A DNA stretch of 64,000 nucleotides from Ancylomarina longa (lineage in GTDB: Bacteria; Bacteroidota; Bacteroidia; Bacteroidales; Marinifilaceae), in assembly GCF_003996985.1 (NCBI RefSeq), contig NZ_RJJX01000001.1:481049-545048 (forward strand). Direction: 5' to 3'. Of this stretch, positions 55,923 through 64,000 are shown piece by piece (position 1 is the stretch's first letter; each line of letters opens with the position of its first letter). The translations under genes were made by a program, and so were the position numbers. The notes beneath the pieces were generated by a model. That model did no database searches and was not told the origin of the DNA. It saw only the letters and a program-made list of their open reading frames with translations.

Positions 55923-56300
55923 TTATTCTGCCAAGGCAATGATATGTCCGTCTAAATCGGAGATGTATCCGACTTTATCCCCCCAATCCCGATTTTTTAG
56001 GCTGCTAATTTCTTTAGCCCCCAGCTGAATTCCTCTCTGTATGTACTCCTCAGCATCCGCTACTTTCAGGTATAATTCACATCGGGGAATTCCATTTCCT
56101 CCTCCCGGATGCGGCATTTTCTCCGACAATATCTTAGCTATTCCATCTTCAGGCATTAAGCCTAACTTTACAAAGTCATTCCATTCAAATTCTGTCATGC
56201 CTGGAACATTTAAGCTCGGTTCTTTATTTAATAGCTGCTGGTAGAAATCTGTGCTCTTTTTCTGATCTGCAACATAAAGGATAAATTCAATTGCGTTCAT
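55923..56300 (-). CDS. VOC-family (glyoxalase/bleomycin-resistance-like) protein
   Basis: The 125-residue protein is a single vicinal-oxygen-chelate unit of two beta-alpha-beta-beta-beta modules: EFILYVADQKKSTDFYQQLL at the start, ELYLKVADAEEYIQRGIQLG near 75, and DKVGYISDLDGHIIALAE at the end. The C-terminal Glu and the Glu in ELYLKV could be metal ligands. Family members act as lyases, dioxygenases or binding proteins; the substrate is unknown. It lies 37 bases upstream of the frameshifted decarboxylase. Confidence 0.88.
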   Translation of the reverse strand: MNAIEFILYVADQKKSTDFYQQLLNKEPSLNVPGMTEFEWNDFVKLGLMPEDGIAKILSEKMPHPGGGNGIPRCELYLKVADAEEYIQRGIQLGAKEISSLKNRDWGDKVGYISDLDGHIIALAE

Positions 56301-56436
56301 AAAATAAGATTATTGATTAGGTTTAAATCTATTGCTTATTCTTCCAGATAATATATCAGTTCGTACAATTATCATCCATAAGTAAGCGAAGTAATTAATT
56401 CTACCTGTACTTCCAAGATTTTCAGGATCGCTCGAT

Positions 56437-56865
56437 TCAGCCTAAAGATCTAGTTAAAGCGCTAATTTTCTCCTGTAAACTTATGATTTTGTCTTGCTTT
56501 CTAAAAGAATAGGTGTGCGATTCCTTCTCCACAAACTCTATCAATAAGAGGGTTTTCTTATAATAAATCAAGCTGCTTTTTTGATTTCCACGTGCAAATT
56601 GCAACTCCCCTTCGGCAAAGAAAAGTTCCGACAATATCTCTAAATGTGCATTTTGGTAATTATGCTCCTGCAATAATTTTGTGGTGAGTTTCTCTATGGG
56701 GATTTCCCGAAAGAAGGAGGCATCCTCTTTCAAAAAATCGCGATAGGCATTTTCAAGGATTTGGGAAGCTTGTCCCGTATGCCCATTTTTTATCAATCCC
56801 AAAATGGCTGCAACCAAGTCTGCAATCATTTCAAGCATTCTTAATATAAAATCTTTTTGATACAT
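56437..56865 (-). CDS. Helical protein of the DUF6483 type
   Basis: This 142-residue all-helical protein begins MYQKDFILRMLEMIADLV and has TPR-like helices (GQASQILENAYRDFLKED, ARGNQKSSLIYYKKTLLLIEF). It resembles the small DUF6483 family, which is uncharacterised. It has no signal peptide and no catalytic motif. The SDR gene lies 24 bases upstream on the same strand, so co-transcription is likely. The family call is from memory of the start motif and is moderate. Confidence 0.7.
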   Translation of the reverse strand: MYQKDFILRMLEMIADLVAAILGLIKNGHTGQASQILENAYRDFLKEDASFFREIPIEKLTTKLLQEHNYQNAHLEILSELFFAEGELQFARGNQKSSLIYYKKTLLLIEFVEKESHTYSFRKQDKIISLQEKISALTRSLG

Positions 56866-56889
56866 GTAAGCTTAATGTGTTTGCTTTTT

Positions 56890-57612
56890 TTACATCCTTT
56901 TCCGAAGCCATCTCGGCAATAACTTTAACCCAATTGCCACAAGCTGCCATTTTTTTGAAACATAGGCAACGTCTTTTTTTCGCACAATTAAATCAAAAAT
57001 TTGTTTAGCAGCATTCTCTGCTGTTAATACCCAAAAACGTTTTTTATTTTTCGACATTGAGGTATCCACATAGCCAGGTCGAATATCGGTTACATAAATT
57101 GGCTTGTCAGATTGGTAAGCTTTTTGCCTTAGGCCTTCCAGGTAACTTATTTGATAAGATTTTGCAGCATGATAAGCTGGAGCAAATCTATATCCAAAAA
57201 GTCCAGCTACGGATGAAAGTGCTACAAAATGACCGTATCCCTGTTTTTCAAAGAATCGATAACTCCAATCCGCTATCTCGGTAAATGCCAACACATTTAA
57301 TTTGTTGGCTTGATTCTCAATTTCAAAACCCAAATTTTTATTTAGATTACCAATTCCTGCACTAAATATTAACAAATCCAGTCCGTTGAGTTGTGTTACT
57401 AATTCAATTATTTTTTCAGAATTATTATCTATAGTGCAGTCGAAGCAACTTATTTCTACATCTTCCAAATACCCATTTCGGGATTCGTCCAGGATATCTT
57501 TCTCTTTACCTGTTAACCCAACCTTATAATTATTCTCAACCAGTACTTTAACAAGCTCTTTCCCTATCCCAGAACTTGCTCCGACTACTATAGCCTTTTT
57601 ATTTTTCTTCAT
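56890..57612 (-). CDS. Short-chain dehydrogenase/reductase
   Basis: This 240-residue oxidoreductase is taken from the ATG giving MKKNKKAIVVGASSG; an ATG two codons upstream is possible. It has the NAD(P)-binding GASSGIGK loop near residue 11, a NAG-like turn at FSAGIGNL near 84, catalytic Ser in SSVAGLFG near 137 and the YHAAK motif (Tyr-x3-Lys) near 151. The C-terminus RWLRKRM is basic. Reaction and substrate are unknown. It precedes the DUF6483-like gene in a likely two-gene operon. Confidence 0.9.
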   Translation of the reverse strand: MKKNKKAIVVGASSGIGKELVKVLVENNYKVGLTGKEKDILDESRNGYLEDVEISCFDCTIDNNSEKIIELVTQLNGLDLLIFSAGIGNLNKNLGFEIENQANKLNVLAFTEIADWSYRFFEKQGYGHFVALSSVAGLFGYRFAPAYHAAKSYQISYLEGLRQKAYQSDKPIYVTDIRPGYVDTSMSKNKKRFWVLTAENAAKQIFDLIVRKKDVAYVSKKWQLVAIGLKLLPRWLRKRM

Positions 57613-57854
57613 AACCATAATACTGATATTAGATTAATTACTACTATCGAAATAAATCCCTATTCAGTAAGTTCACACATAATACGAGCAAAAACCAATC
57701 TATACGATAAGTCTGTTACTTGTGAACTCCTATTAACCAAAACCTAAGAGTGGCTCAAGAGCAAAACGCTGCCTCTCGTTCGGCTTTTTAATACAACCAA
57801 TATCAGAATAATAAAACATCTCCCCTGATAGAAAGAATCTATTTAGATCCTTAA

Positions 57855-58868
57855 TTAGCGCTTATTTTTCTTATAGAATAACTTACCGGTAACTACGAGA
57901 CCTAGGAAAGTAAAGACAGCAAATATCAGACTACTAATTGACAGCTGCATTCCTCCAGATAAAATATGTCCGCTAGTACATCCTCCGGCCATTCTGGCAC
58001 CAAAAATCAGAATAAAACCACCTACAAATGCCCATACTACTCTTGAGAAGGAAGATATTCCTTTATATTTTTTCCAATTCTCATGTATCAATGTGAATTT
58101 GAAACTCCCATTTAATAGTGAAAAGAATAGTCCTGCTAAAAATGCACCTCCCAAGAATACTGCTTCCCAATTGCCTGGCTTTTGAATTTTCTGGAAATAC
58201 GAATTATCCATAAAACCACTAAGGTAGTCGGCTAAATAAGGAAATGATGTAGATGCTCCAATTGGTCGATTACTTACCATATTTGAAAAAATAACAACAT
58301 TAAGTACTGCTAATGCTATTCCTGCATACAACCATTTATAATCTCTTTTTCCTTCCTTTTTATTGAGCCAAAAAGCAATATAAACAAAGACTCCTCCTAT
58401 TATAAAAACAAGAATAAAAAACAACAATCCTGTTCCCATTAAAGAATTTAAAGAAATAGCTCCCAAATTAGGACCTATAATACCTTTAATAAAAGGTAAT
58501 AGTATGGTGAAAACAAAACCTCCGAGCAGGCCTCCAATAATTCCAACAAATGCATCAATAGAACCTTCACCCAAAGAAACTGCAAGTGTTCCCGGACAAT
58601 AACCCAATATTGCCATTCCTGAACCAAAAATTAAACCGCCCAATAAAATACCACCTAAAACCAATGGCTTAATATGGAATGAAGCCATTCCTAACCCGAT
58701 TTCAATATTTAATAATATTGCCCCAACTCCCAAAGCAACAGCTATTGCTTTGGCTACAGTATAATTATCCAGAGTTGCCAACCCACTGATCACATTATAT
58801 TTGTTTAAGCTAGCATACTGTAATATGCCACCAAATAAAAATCCAAAAATTAATATTCTAATTTCCAT
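57855..58868 (-). CDS. YeeE/YedE-type sulfur (thiosulfate) transporter
   Basis: The 337-residue membrane protein has about nine to ten transmembrane segments and two family motifs, GYCPGTLAVSLGEG near residue 90 (Cys91) and MAGGCTSGHILSGG near 300. This corresponds to two inverted halves fused in one chain, as in TsuA of Spirochaeta, which imports thiosulfate through conserved cysteines. I count only two Cys where TsuA is described with three, so transport of thiosulfate is inferred. It lies about 200 bases downstream of an SDR gene, on the same strand. Confidence 0.88.
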   Translation of the reverse strand: MEIRILIFGFLFGGILQYASLNKYNVISGLATLDNYTVAKAIAVALGVGAILLNIEIGLGMASFHIKPLVLGGILLGGLIFGSGMAILGYCPGTLAVSLGEGSIDAFVGIIGGLLGGFVFTILLPFIKGIIGPNLGAISLNSLMGTGLLFFILVFIIGGVFVYIAFWLNKKEGKRDYKWLYAGIALAVLNVVIFSNMVSNRPIGASTSFPYLADYLSGFMDNSYFQKIQKPGNWEAVFLGGAFLAGLFFSLLNGSFKFTLIHENWKKYKGISSFSRVVWAFVGGFILIFGARMAGGCTSGHILSGGMQLSISSLIFAVFTFLGLVVTGKLFYKKNKR

Positions 58869-59165
58869 AATTACTGATTTTATAGTATTATTTTAATAGC
58901 TAATTAACATCTGACATACAATAACTGGAACATCTCCAGATACCAATCTCCTATTTCTCCAATCAATTCCTGTAAAAAACACAATTTACAACAGCAATCG
59001 CTTATATCTTCGAAATAATTTATTCTTAGATAAGAAACAAAACAGCTCTTAGATCTGAAAAAACAAGGAATTCTCTAATTAACCAAGGCTTGCTTAGCTA
59101 CTCTAAATGTAATAAATTCTTTGTAAAAGCAGTCAATACACGAAACTTTCGGGATTAGAAATCTA

Positions 59166-59963
59166 TTATGGAATACTCAAGGTTAATGCAAAACTAAAAT
59201 TGAAAGTTTTGTCGATGTTCTTCCCATAAATATCAATTGGTGTTGTTAATACAATGATATAGTTCTTTCCGGTTTCGATGGTCACGCCCGGATAAAAAGT
59301 ATATAAAAACTGATTCGTCATATCATATTTGGTATGCTGATATCCCAAACCGGCAATCAGCTGAAGTCCCTTATCAAAAACGTAATACCCGGCATCAGCA
59401 CTGATGTTTGTTGTGCCTTTATTGCCACTTTCCAACTTTCTGGTATATGCATTATATTGTACGTTAAAATCTATGGAAAAATTTTCGCTATACTGATAGG
59501 ACATTACAGCTCCTAAACCTGTCTGCCAGGTATTTGCTTCGGTTCTTACTGCTTTATATTGCACTTCATTCCCCATGGGGATATTAACACCAGCAATTAC
59601 TGCCAATCCTAATTTTTCTTTTTGAGCAATAACATAGCGCGCTCCCCAACTGCTCCTGGACATATCATCGGGTACTGTTACTCCTATTTCCAATTTATCG
59701 AACAATCCATAGGTAAAACGAAATTGCATTCCTGATGCCCTGTTAAGACTATCACTTGTACTATAAATATTAGTCAAATTCTTACCATTATCCCAATACT
59801 TGCTAGTCTGCGAAAACGAAAAAGCAGGCTCAAATTCCAAAACATGATGATCTACCACATCAACGCATACCGCATTCAATTTGGAACCGGATATCCCTCC
59901 AATCTGGGCAAATAATTCCATACTCAAAGGCAATAAACAAAACAACAAGTAAAATTTTCTCAT
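59166..59963 (-). CDS. Outer-membrane beta-barrel protein
   Basis: The 265-residue protein is taken from the Met giving MRKFYLLFCLLPLSMELFAQ, a signal peptide ending in FAQ; an in-frame ATG five codons upstream is possible. The mature part alternates beta-strands ending in aromatic residues and finishes with FNFSFALTLSIP, typical of an outer-membrane barrel. It resembles the uncharacterised transporter-like (MetA/phenol-pathway-like) barrels. It is on the same strand about 300 bases upstream of the YeeE/YedE transporter, so it could pass the substrate across the outer membrane (inference). Confidence 0.82.
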   Translation of the reverse strand: MRKFYLLFCLLPLSMELFAQIGGISGSKLNAVCVDVVDHHVLEFEPAFSFSQTSKYWDNGKNLTNIYSTSDSLNRASGMQFRFTYGLFDKLEIGVTVPDDMSRSSWGARYVIAQKEKLGLAVIAGVNIPMGNEVQYKAVRTEANTWQTGLGAVMSYQYSENFSIDFNVQYNAYTRKLESGNKGTTNISADAGYYVFDKGLQLIAGLGYQHTKYDMTNQFLYTFYPGVTIETGKNYIIVLTTPIDIYGKNIDKTFNFSFALTLSIP

Positions 59964-59978
59964 CTCTATTCTTTTCAA

Positions 59979-60473
59979 TTAATAATACTCAAAAGCGCAA
60001 TCCTCCCGATAGAAAGGAATTCAAAACTACAAACTCTTTTTTTGTTGTGCAGGTCTAACAATAAAATTCTAATCAAAATACCTACATGTTGGTATCCTTG
60101 CTACTCATTAATCATCTTTTTGACTCACACCACTAAAGTCTTTGGTTTCCTTCTAATTTAAAACAATTGAATTTCATTAATTTTTTCCTTGTCACACCTA
60201 CAGTATTAACAGTGAACCAATATCGTTATAAACGTTTCTATTGAAGTTGTATTTTTTATTGCAAACAAGATTTTTATAGCTAATAACACTATGAATGGGT
60301 TATTTTTGAGCAGCCTGAAGAATGGTGTTTTTTTGCTTCTGTTTTTTGGATGAAGCAAAAAAATAGCGGTTCAGATCAATATCCCTAACCGCTTTACATT
60401 ACTAATCGATGATGGCAATCTATTTTTAAAAGTAATTTTTGCCAATCTGCCATTTTTTTTGGTCAGTCACCAA
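59979..60473. other. Intergenic stretch with a U-rich hairpin
   Basis: This gap of about 495 bases has no gene. At 60328-60363, TTTTTTTGCTTC pairs with GAAGCAAAAAAA around a 12-base loop, a strong inverted repeat that could terminate transcription from either side. It lies 111 bases beyond the minus-strand gene at 60474. Nothing else was recognised. Confidence 0.55.
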
Positions 60474-61082
60474 CTATTTTATACGCTTCAGTAGCTTGCT
60501 CCCCTTTTCGATAAAAAGTGTAAGTTCTGCCTTATCTACAATCCAGGAATTTGTTTTTAAAGCTACCAGATCTTTTCCATTCAATTCGGGAACAATACTG
60601 TTCGATTCGCAGATTGTACTTAACTCAAGTGCTAAAATTTTATTATTAATTTCAACAAAATCCCTAATCGCTTTTGGATCGATAACAGATCGGTTAATTT
60701 CTAATAGATCTGAATAGATGGAGATATGCTTATCTAAATAATAATCTCCTGTTTTTAATCTTTTCTTAAAATTGAAAATGTCGAACCAATCCCGTTTTAT
60801 CATTTTTATTTCACCATCACATTCTGATATGCTCTTAAATAATCCGCAATAGCTTTTTTGTGTAAAAGCTTTTGTAGAATAAGCATCATAGAATACTAAA
60901 AATAAATTTTCTACTATCTGATCTAAATCAAATACGATAAACTTTGTAGATGTATATCTTTCGTCCTGAATAAGATGATGATTTTTAACACTTGAATTTG
61001 TGTAATAGGGGAATCCTTTCTCTTTTGCAAATGCTTCCAATCGATCTATATGGGTTTTCTCTTCTATTTCCTTAATATCCAT
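60474..61082 (-). CDS. Unrecognised 202-residue protein
   Basis: I do not recognise a family. The protein is soluble, without signal peptide or membrane segment, and looks mixed alpha/beta (FIVFDLDQIVENLFLVFYD near 50, LKTGDYYLDKHISIYSDLLE near 108). It has a Cys-containing loop (YCGLFKSISECDGEIK) and many charged residues. It starts with MDIKEIEEKTHIDRLEAF. Codon use and base composition are like the neighbours. It is flanked by gene-poor sequence and is not part of a visible operon. Confidence 0.65.
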   Translation of the reverse strand: MDIKEIEEKTHIDRLEAFAKEKGFPYYTNSSVKNHHLIQDERYTSTKFIVFDLDQIVENLFLVFYDAYSTKAFTQKSYCGLFKSISECDGEIKMIKRDWFDIFNFKKRLKTGDYYLDKHISIYSDLLEINRSVIDPKAIRDFVEINNKILALELSTICESNSIVPELNGKDLVALKTNSWIVDKAELTLFIEKGSKLLKRIK

Positions 61083-61296
61083 TGTATAAAAGTTTAGTTG
61101 ATATAGCGTAAATATATTTGGACTGAGCTGATTTCTTGAAGGGATCTAATCATAAATGTTTCATCCTTTCATTTTTTAATAGAGATAATATGCACACTTA
61201 AGCCTATCCCTAAACAAAGCCATTCTCCTAATACAAGTTCTCTTCCTATTGATTTCGATCACACAAATGCTCGGTTTATATTAGCTCACGCTTTCA

Positions 61297-61749
61297 CTAC
61301 TTTTTCCTTTCATAGTAACTAGTTGGTCCGTCAAGATAAGCCTGACTAATAATTAATGCATCATGGGCAATTGAAAAGTTGGACTCTGCCCCATTGTTAA
61401 TCACCAAAACCAGAATAGAGTCACTTTCCGTGTTAAGCGGATCATTTATTCTGTATCTCAACTCGTAAGGATACTTATGAATCAAATTGCCATTTTTGTA
61501 ATACTCCAACGTATCGTTTGTCCTGAATTGTATCGACGCAGTGTACCCTTCCGTTTCCGGATTACTTTCATGCGCTGTCCAGGCATCTACTGTTTTTATC
61601 CAATTCCACTCCCCCACAAGAGAATTAATTGCTGTCGTAACAGGATCTAATATCACGGTTCGATTATCAGTACAAGCAAAAGTCAACAAAATAATTCCAC
61701 TGAGTAAGAGTCCCTTTATTCCGAAATTCCTACAGTTGTTAGTTTTCAT
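61297..61749 (-). CDS. Small lipoprotein
   Basis: This 150-residue protein is taken from the Met giving MKTNNCRNFGIKGLLLSG, which yields a lipoprotein signal peptide ending in the lipobox LTFAC. The mature domain is beta-rich (SLVGEWNWIKTVDAW, YTASIQFRTNDTLEYYKNGN), with a lipocalin- or WxxW-like beginning as in small Bacteroidota lipoproteins. The start 11 codons upstream is unlikely. The role is unknown; it is anchored to the envelope by Cys. Confidence 0.8.
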   Translation of the reverse strand: MKTNNCRNFGIKGLLLSGIILLTFACTDNRTVILDPVTTAINSLVGEWNWIKTVDAWTAHESNPETEGYTASIQFRTNDTLEYYKNGNLIHKYPYELRYRINDPLNTESDSILVLVINNGAESNFSIAHDALIISQAYLDGPTSYYERKK

Positions 61750-61829
61750 TTTATGTTGGATTAATTTATACAAACTGCACACAATAACACTCTCATCAAT
61801 ACTTATACAAAATTTTGTAGTATCCTTAT

Positions 61830-62474
61830 TTATTTCAGTTGTCGTCCCATCTTAATTCCTAATTCAAATGCTTTATCCATTATCTCTTTTTGTTTTTTTA
61901 CGGCACCTTTTTCAAAGGAATTAAAAACAGGTAATGTTCCGATAATGTCAAAACCTAAAGCCTCCATAGGTCTTTTCATTGCGTCAATAGCAAATCCCAA
62001 ATTCTCAATATTCTCTTGTTCGCAAACAGCAGAAATAACAACTTTCCTATTTTGGTTTGCAAGTCTGGAACTCCATTTTCGTGGTCTTGTATTATTGTCA
62101 AATTCATAAAAACAATATAACCTATCAATAAAAGCTTTCATCCAAGAGGTTATATTATAATTATGGACAGGAGAAACTAAAATTAATCCTTTCGAGTCAA
62201 TAATACTTGGATACAAAACTGACATTCCATCTAGAAGCATTGTACAGATTTTATCTTTTCTACACTTTTCACAGCCAATACATCCGCTAAAATCTATACT
62301 CTTAAGGTTAGTACTTTCTGTTGCAATGTTTTCAGTATTTAAACCTAAAATAATTTGCTTAATGATAATATCTGAATTACCTCCTTTTCTAGGACTACCA
62401 GAAACTGCTAGAACTTGCTTAAGCGGATTTTCAATTTCTTTAGCTTTGTTTATAAGTTCCTCAAAATAATTCAT
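61830..62474 (-). CDS. NAD(P)H-dependent FMN reductase-like protein with iron-sulfur-type cysteine motif
   Basis: This 214-residue flavodoxin-fold protein has the FMN-binding loop VLAVSGSPRKGGNSD near residue 22 and LVSPVHNYNITSWMKAFIDR near 100. In addition, CIGCEKCRKDKIC near 65 gives Cys-x2-Cys-x2-Cys-x5-Cys, the compact motif that binds a 4Fe-4S cluster in iron-sulfur flavoproteins (Isf) of archaea and some anaerobes. It probably transfers electrons between NAD(P)H, FMN and a partner; the partner is unknown. It is 80 bases upstream of the small lipoprotein. Confidence 0.88.
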   Translation of the reverse strand: MNYFEELINKAKEIENPLKQVLAVSGSPRKGGNSDIIIKQIILGLNTENIATESTNLKSIDFSGCIGCEKCRKDKICTMLLDGMSVLYPSIIDSKGLILVSPVHNYNITSWMKAFIDRLYCFYEFDNNTRPRKWSSRLANQNRKVVISAVCEQENIENLGFAIDAMKRPMEALGFDIIGTLPVFNSFEKGAVKKQKEIMDKAFELGIKMGRQLK

Positions 62475-62706
62475 CTTTATTTTCTCAATTTTATTAAGAT
62501 TAATACTTGTTTTTACGATCTCAATTCATTGCTTTTCCAATATACCACAACGGCAGTCTGTCTAGAAACCCATCCAGCTGTCAATTTATAAATTATAATA
62601 TAGCAGTTTTATGGATGCATAAAAATAGAATTGAGGATCTTATTTGGTCCATTTTTAACCCTAATATCTTCATTAATTCAGTAAAAGAAGATAATTGCTG
62701 TATTGC

Positions 62707-62900
62707 CTATTCTATGAGGATTTTTAAGCCAATAATAATGATTAAACAGCGTAGGTTGTAGGAGAACTCCCTCGAATACGTTCGCCCAGTAGCCCTATTC
62801 GCCAATTGATGAACGCCTTTTTACAATAATATGAATGACTTCGTTTCAAATCTTCATTTTCTTATGAAGACTGGATTTGTACGCCCTAATCTCTCGGTTT
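62707..62900 (-). pseudogene. Decayed transposase C-terminal remnant
   Basis: The minus strand of this gene-free gap (62475-63141) retains short in-frame pieces that resemble the C-terminus of Bacteroidota DDE transposases. Examples are REFSYNLRCLIIIIGLKILI just before a stop at 62707-62709, and NREIRAYKSSLHKKMK farther upstream in another frame. Stops and frame changes interrupt it, so it is not functional. No terminal inverted repeats were found. The rest of the gap holds nothing else recognisable. Confidence 0.4.
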
Positions 62901-63141
62901 TCATCGCTTTACAAACGGTACAGCCTGTTGAAAATCCATAAATTAGGAAGATTAATGCACCAGATTTACGTAAGCTCCCCCTCTAAAGACTTCAGAATAC
63001 AAGAAAAATCGTCGATAAAAGCATAGTCCGATAAGCTCACCAAACTTGAAACTCCAAAGCAACCCGGGATGCAGTTCAACATGTTCTCATCGCTGGATCT
63101 TGTAACTTGTTTATAGTTCTATTTATTTATGCGTTCGATTT

Positions 63142-63423
63142 TTATTTTTTCATCCATTTTGCTTCAATATTTTCTCTTTCCGCACAAACTCCTTCTGACA
63201 TGTTTGCTAATTCGTTTATTGAATTATCAATGATTGTTGCCTCTTCCAGACTAATTATTTTAATCTCTTCATCTGAGTGTCCGTTTGCACCACATGTAAA
63301 TTCCCAACTCGAATCATCATCGTGGGAGACAAACAATATTGGTTTTCTCTTTGTCATTACATGAACACAAGTGAAACATGCTGTATTCTTTTTCTCTTTG
63401 AATTTATATTCTGATTTATTCAT
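63142..63423 (-). CDS. Small hypothetical cysteine-containing protein
   Basis: The 93-residue protein has no recognised family. It carries a CFTC motif near residue 16, where a metal-binding pair could form, a third Cys in SWEFTCGANGHSDEE near 42 and a fourth near the C-terminus. The middle block (KPILFVSHDDDSSWEFTCG) is Asp-rich. It overlaps the upstream lipoprotein gene by 8 bases, so the two are translationally coupled. The small size and the neighbouring attC-like sequence suggest a cassette-type gene (inference). Confidence 0.7.
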   Translation of the reverse strand: MNKSEYKFKEKKNTACFTCVHVMTKRKPILFVSHDDDSSWEFTCGANGHSDEEIKIISLEEATIIDNSINELANMSEGVCAERENIEAKWMKK

Positions 63424-63823
63424 TTTCGTCAGTCAAAAAGTTAAACTCCGATTTGTCGATGCTTTTTGTATACTGTCTCTGTTTCCCTGATTTATCCGCA
63501 AAACCAGCAACTACAAAATCGTTAAAAATCAGAAGTCTAAAATCATTGCTTGTCAGAAAAATGTCAGGCGTTGTCCAAGACGCAATTGAACTCTCCCAAC
63601 CGTCCGGATTATTTTTAAACCAGATTCTCAATTTGTCAATTATTTTTGAGTCGGCATTTATTTTTGTTACCGATGAACTGTTTAAATTAAGATTCCCATT
63701 GGGATAGATTTTCAACTCAAACTGTTTCTCGTTTTTAAGAATTTCTTCAAAATCCAGATTTTGTCCGCATGAGATTGTAAAAATCATGAGTAAGAATCCA
63801 ATATTTCTAATCATTTTTTTCAT
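63416..63823 (-). CDS. Small lipoprotein (hypothetical)
   Basis: The 135-residue protein has a signal peptide ending in the lipobox FTISC (MKKMIRNIGFLLMIFTISCG), so it should be lipid-anchored. The mature part (LNLNSSSVTKINADSKI, DGWESSIASWTTPDIFLTS) is beta-rich and unassigned. Its stop overlaps the start of the next gene by 8 bases, making an operon. The function is unknown. Confidence 0.8.
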   Translation of the reverse strand: MKKMIRNIGFLLMIFTISCGQNLDFEEILKNEKQFELKIYPNGNLNLNSSSVTKINADSKIIDKLRIWFKNNPDGWESSIASWTTPDIFLTSNDFRLLIFNDFVVAGFADKSGKQRQYTKSIDKSEFNFLTDENE

Positions 63824-63848
63824 GCCGATTCGGTTCTTTTAAATTGAC

Positions 63849-63906
63849 GCATAACGAATAGCTGTAAGAATCTGTCACTAGTTATAATTTTTACAGCGTG
63901 TTGGGA
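63849..63906. repeat. attC-like inverted repeat upstream of the small lipoprotein gene
   Basis: GCTGTAA (63861-63867) and TTACAGC (63891-63897) form a 7-bp inverted repeat. It is bracketed by ATAACG (63851-63856) on the left and GTGTTGGGA (63898-63906) on the right. This resembles R' and R'' core sites of integron attC elements, although the cores do not match the consensus fully. No integrase gene is in the window. Confidence 0.4.
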
Positions 63907-64000
63907 TGAGTTTTGCTGTGAATACCACTAATGTAAATTTTAAGCTATTCTGATTCATAAATTTACTTTTAAAATTTCATTTCCTTTTGTATAGTTTATA

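Noticed and set aside
62507-62761. Plus-strand 84-residue ORF
   Set aside because: It runs antisense to the transposase-like remnant and has no recognisable motif.

Overview
This 64 kb window is an AT-rich chromosomal segment of a Bacteroidota bacterium, most likely a free-living, Marinifilaceae/Marinilabiliales-type member of the Bacteroidales (inference). The evidence is of four kinds: recurrent TAnnTTTG-type -7 promoter elements; the lack of obvious Shine-Dalgarno sites; Bacteroidota-typical families (DUF4301, Bat aerotolerance operon, OmpA/PD40/TPR outer-membrane protein, citrate synthase and aconitase of mitochondrial type); and low-complexity intergenic repeats. No rRNA, tRNA, CRISPR array or intact insertion sequence was seen.

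Layout. 1-3.8 kb: capsule/exopolysaccharide export (partial SLBB protein) and a FlaA1/WbpM-type sugar-nucleotide dehydratase. 4.3-8.5 kb: RNase P RNA, a stand-alone four-helix-bundle (23S intervening-sequence type) gene, a SPOR-like protein and a PorE-like OmpA protein. 9-25.6 kb: housekeeping genes, including queA, a Smr protein, a LysE exporter, an OlsF-like fused acyltransferase, histidinol-phosphatase, two radical-SAM proteins, TPR proteins, DUF4301, a DUF368 lipid-carrier transporter, aroE and truA. 25.8-34.6 kb: an eight-gene moxR-DUF58-batABCDE cluster. 34.6-44 kb: aldose epimerase-like, alkene reductase, U32 protein, AlbA_2 protein, a 6S-like structured RNA candidate, TatD, TcdA, an O6-alkylguanine repair protein, and a large unrecognised protein with possible nitronate-monooxygenase-like segments. 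44.5-53.8 kb: citrate synthase and aconitase, a YfcE-type phosphoesterase, prfC, a thioesterase, a DUF438-hemerythrin-PAS protein and an RluA-type synthase. 54-64 kb: a more accessory region with a frameshifted PLP decarboxylase, a RibK-like small protein, VOC, SDR, a YeeE/YedE sulfur transporter with a nearby outer-membrane protein, an Fe-S flavoprotein-like reductase, a transposase relic and small lipoprotein/hypothetical genes.

The most unusual non-coding signals are a ten-copy array of CTGC(G) cores spaced 19-21 bp apart (52.88-53.07 kb), a 41-bp tandem repeat with an internal palindrome (24.54-24.78 kb), a composite of small palindromes (8.70-8.88 kb), and an unassigned RNA of about 180 nt closed by a terminal helix (39.40-39.59 kb). 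All functional names rest on reading motifs by eye; no database search was possible.
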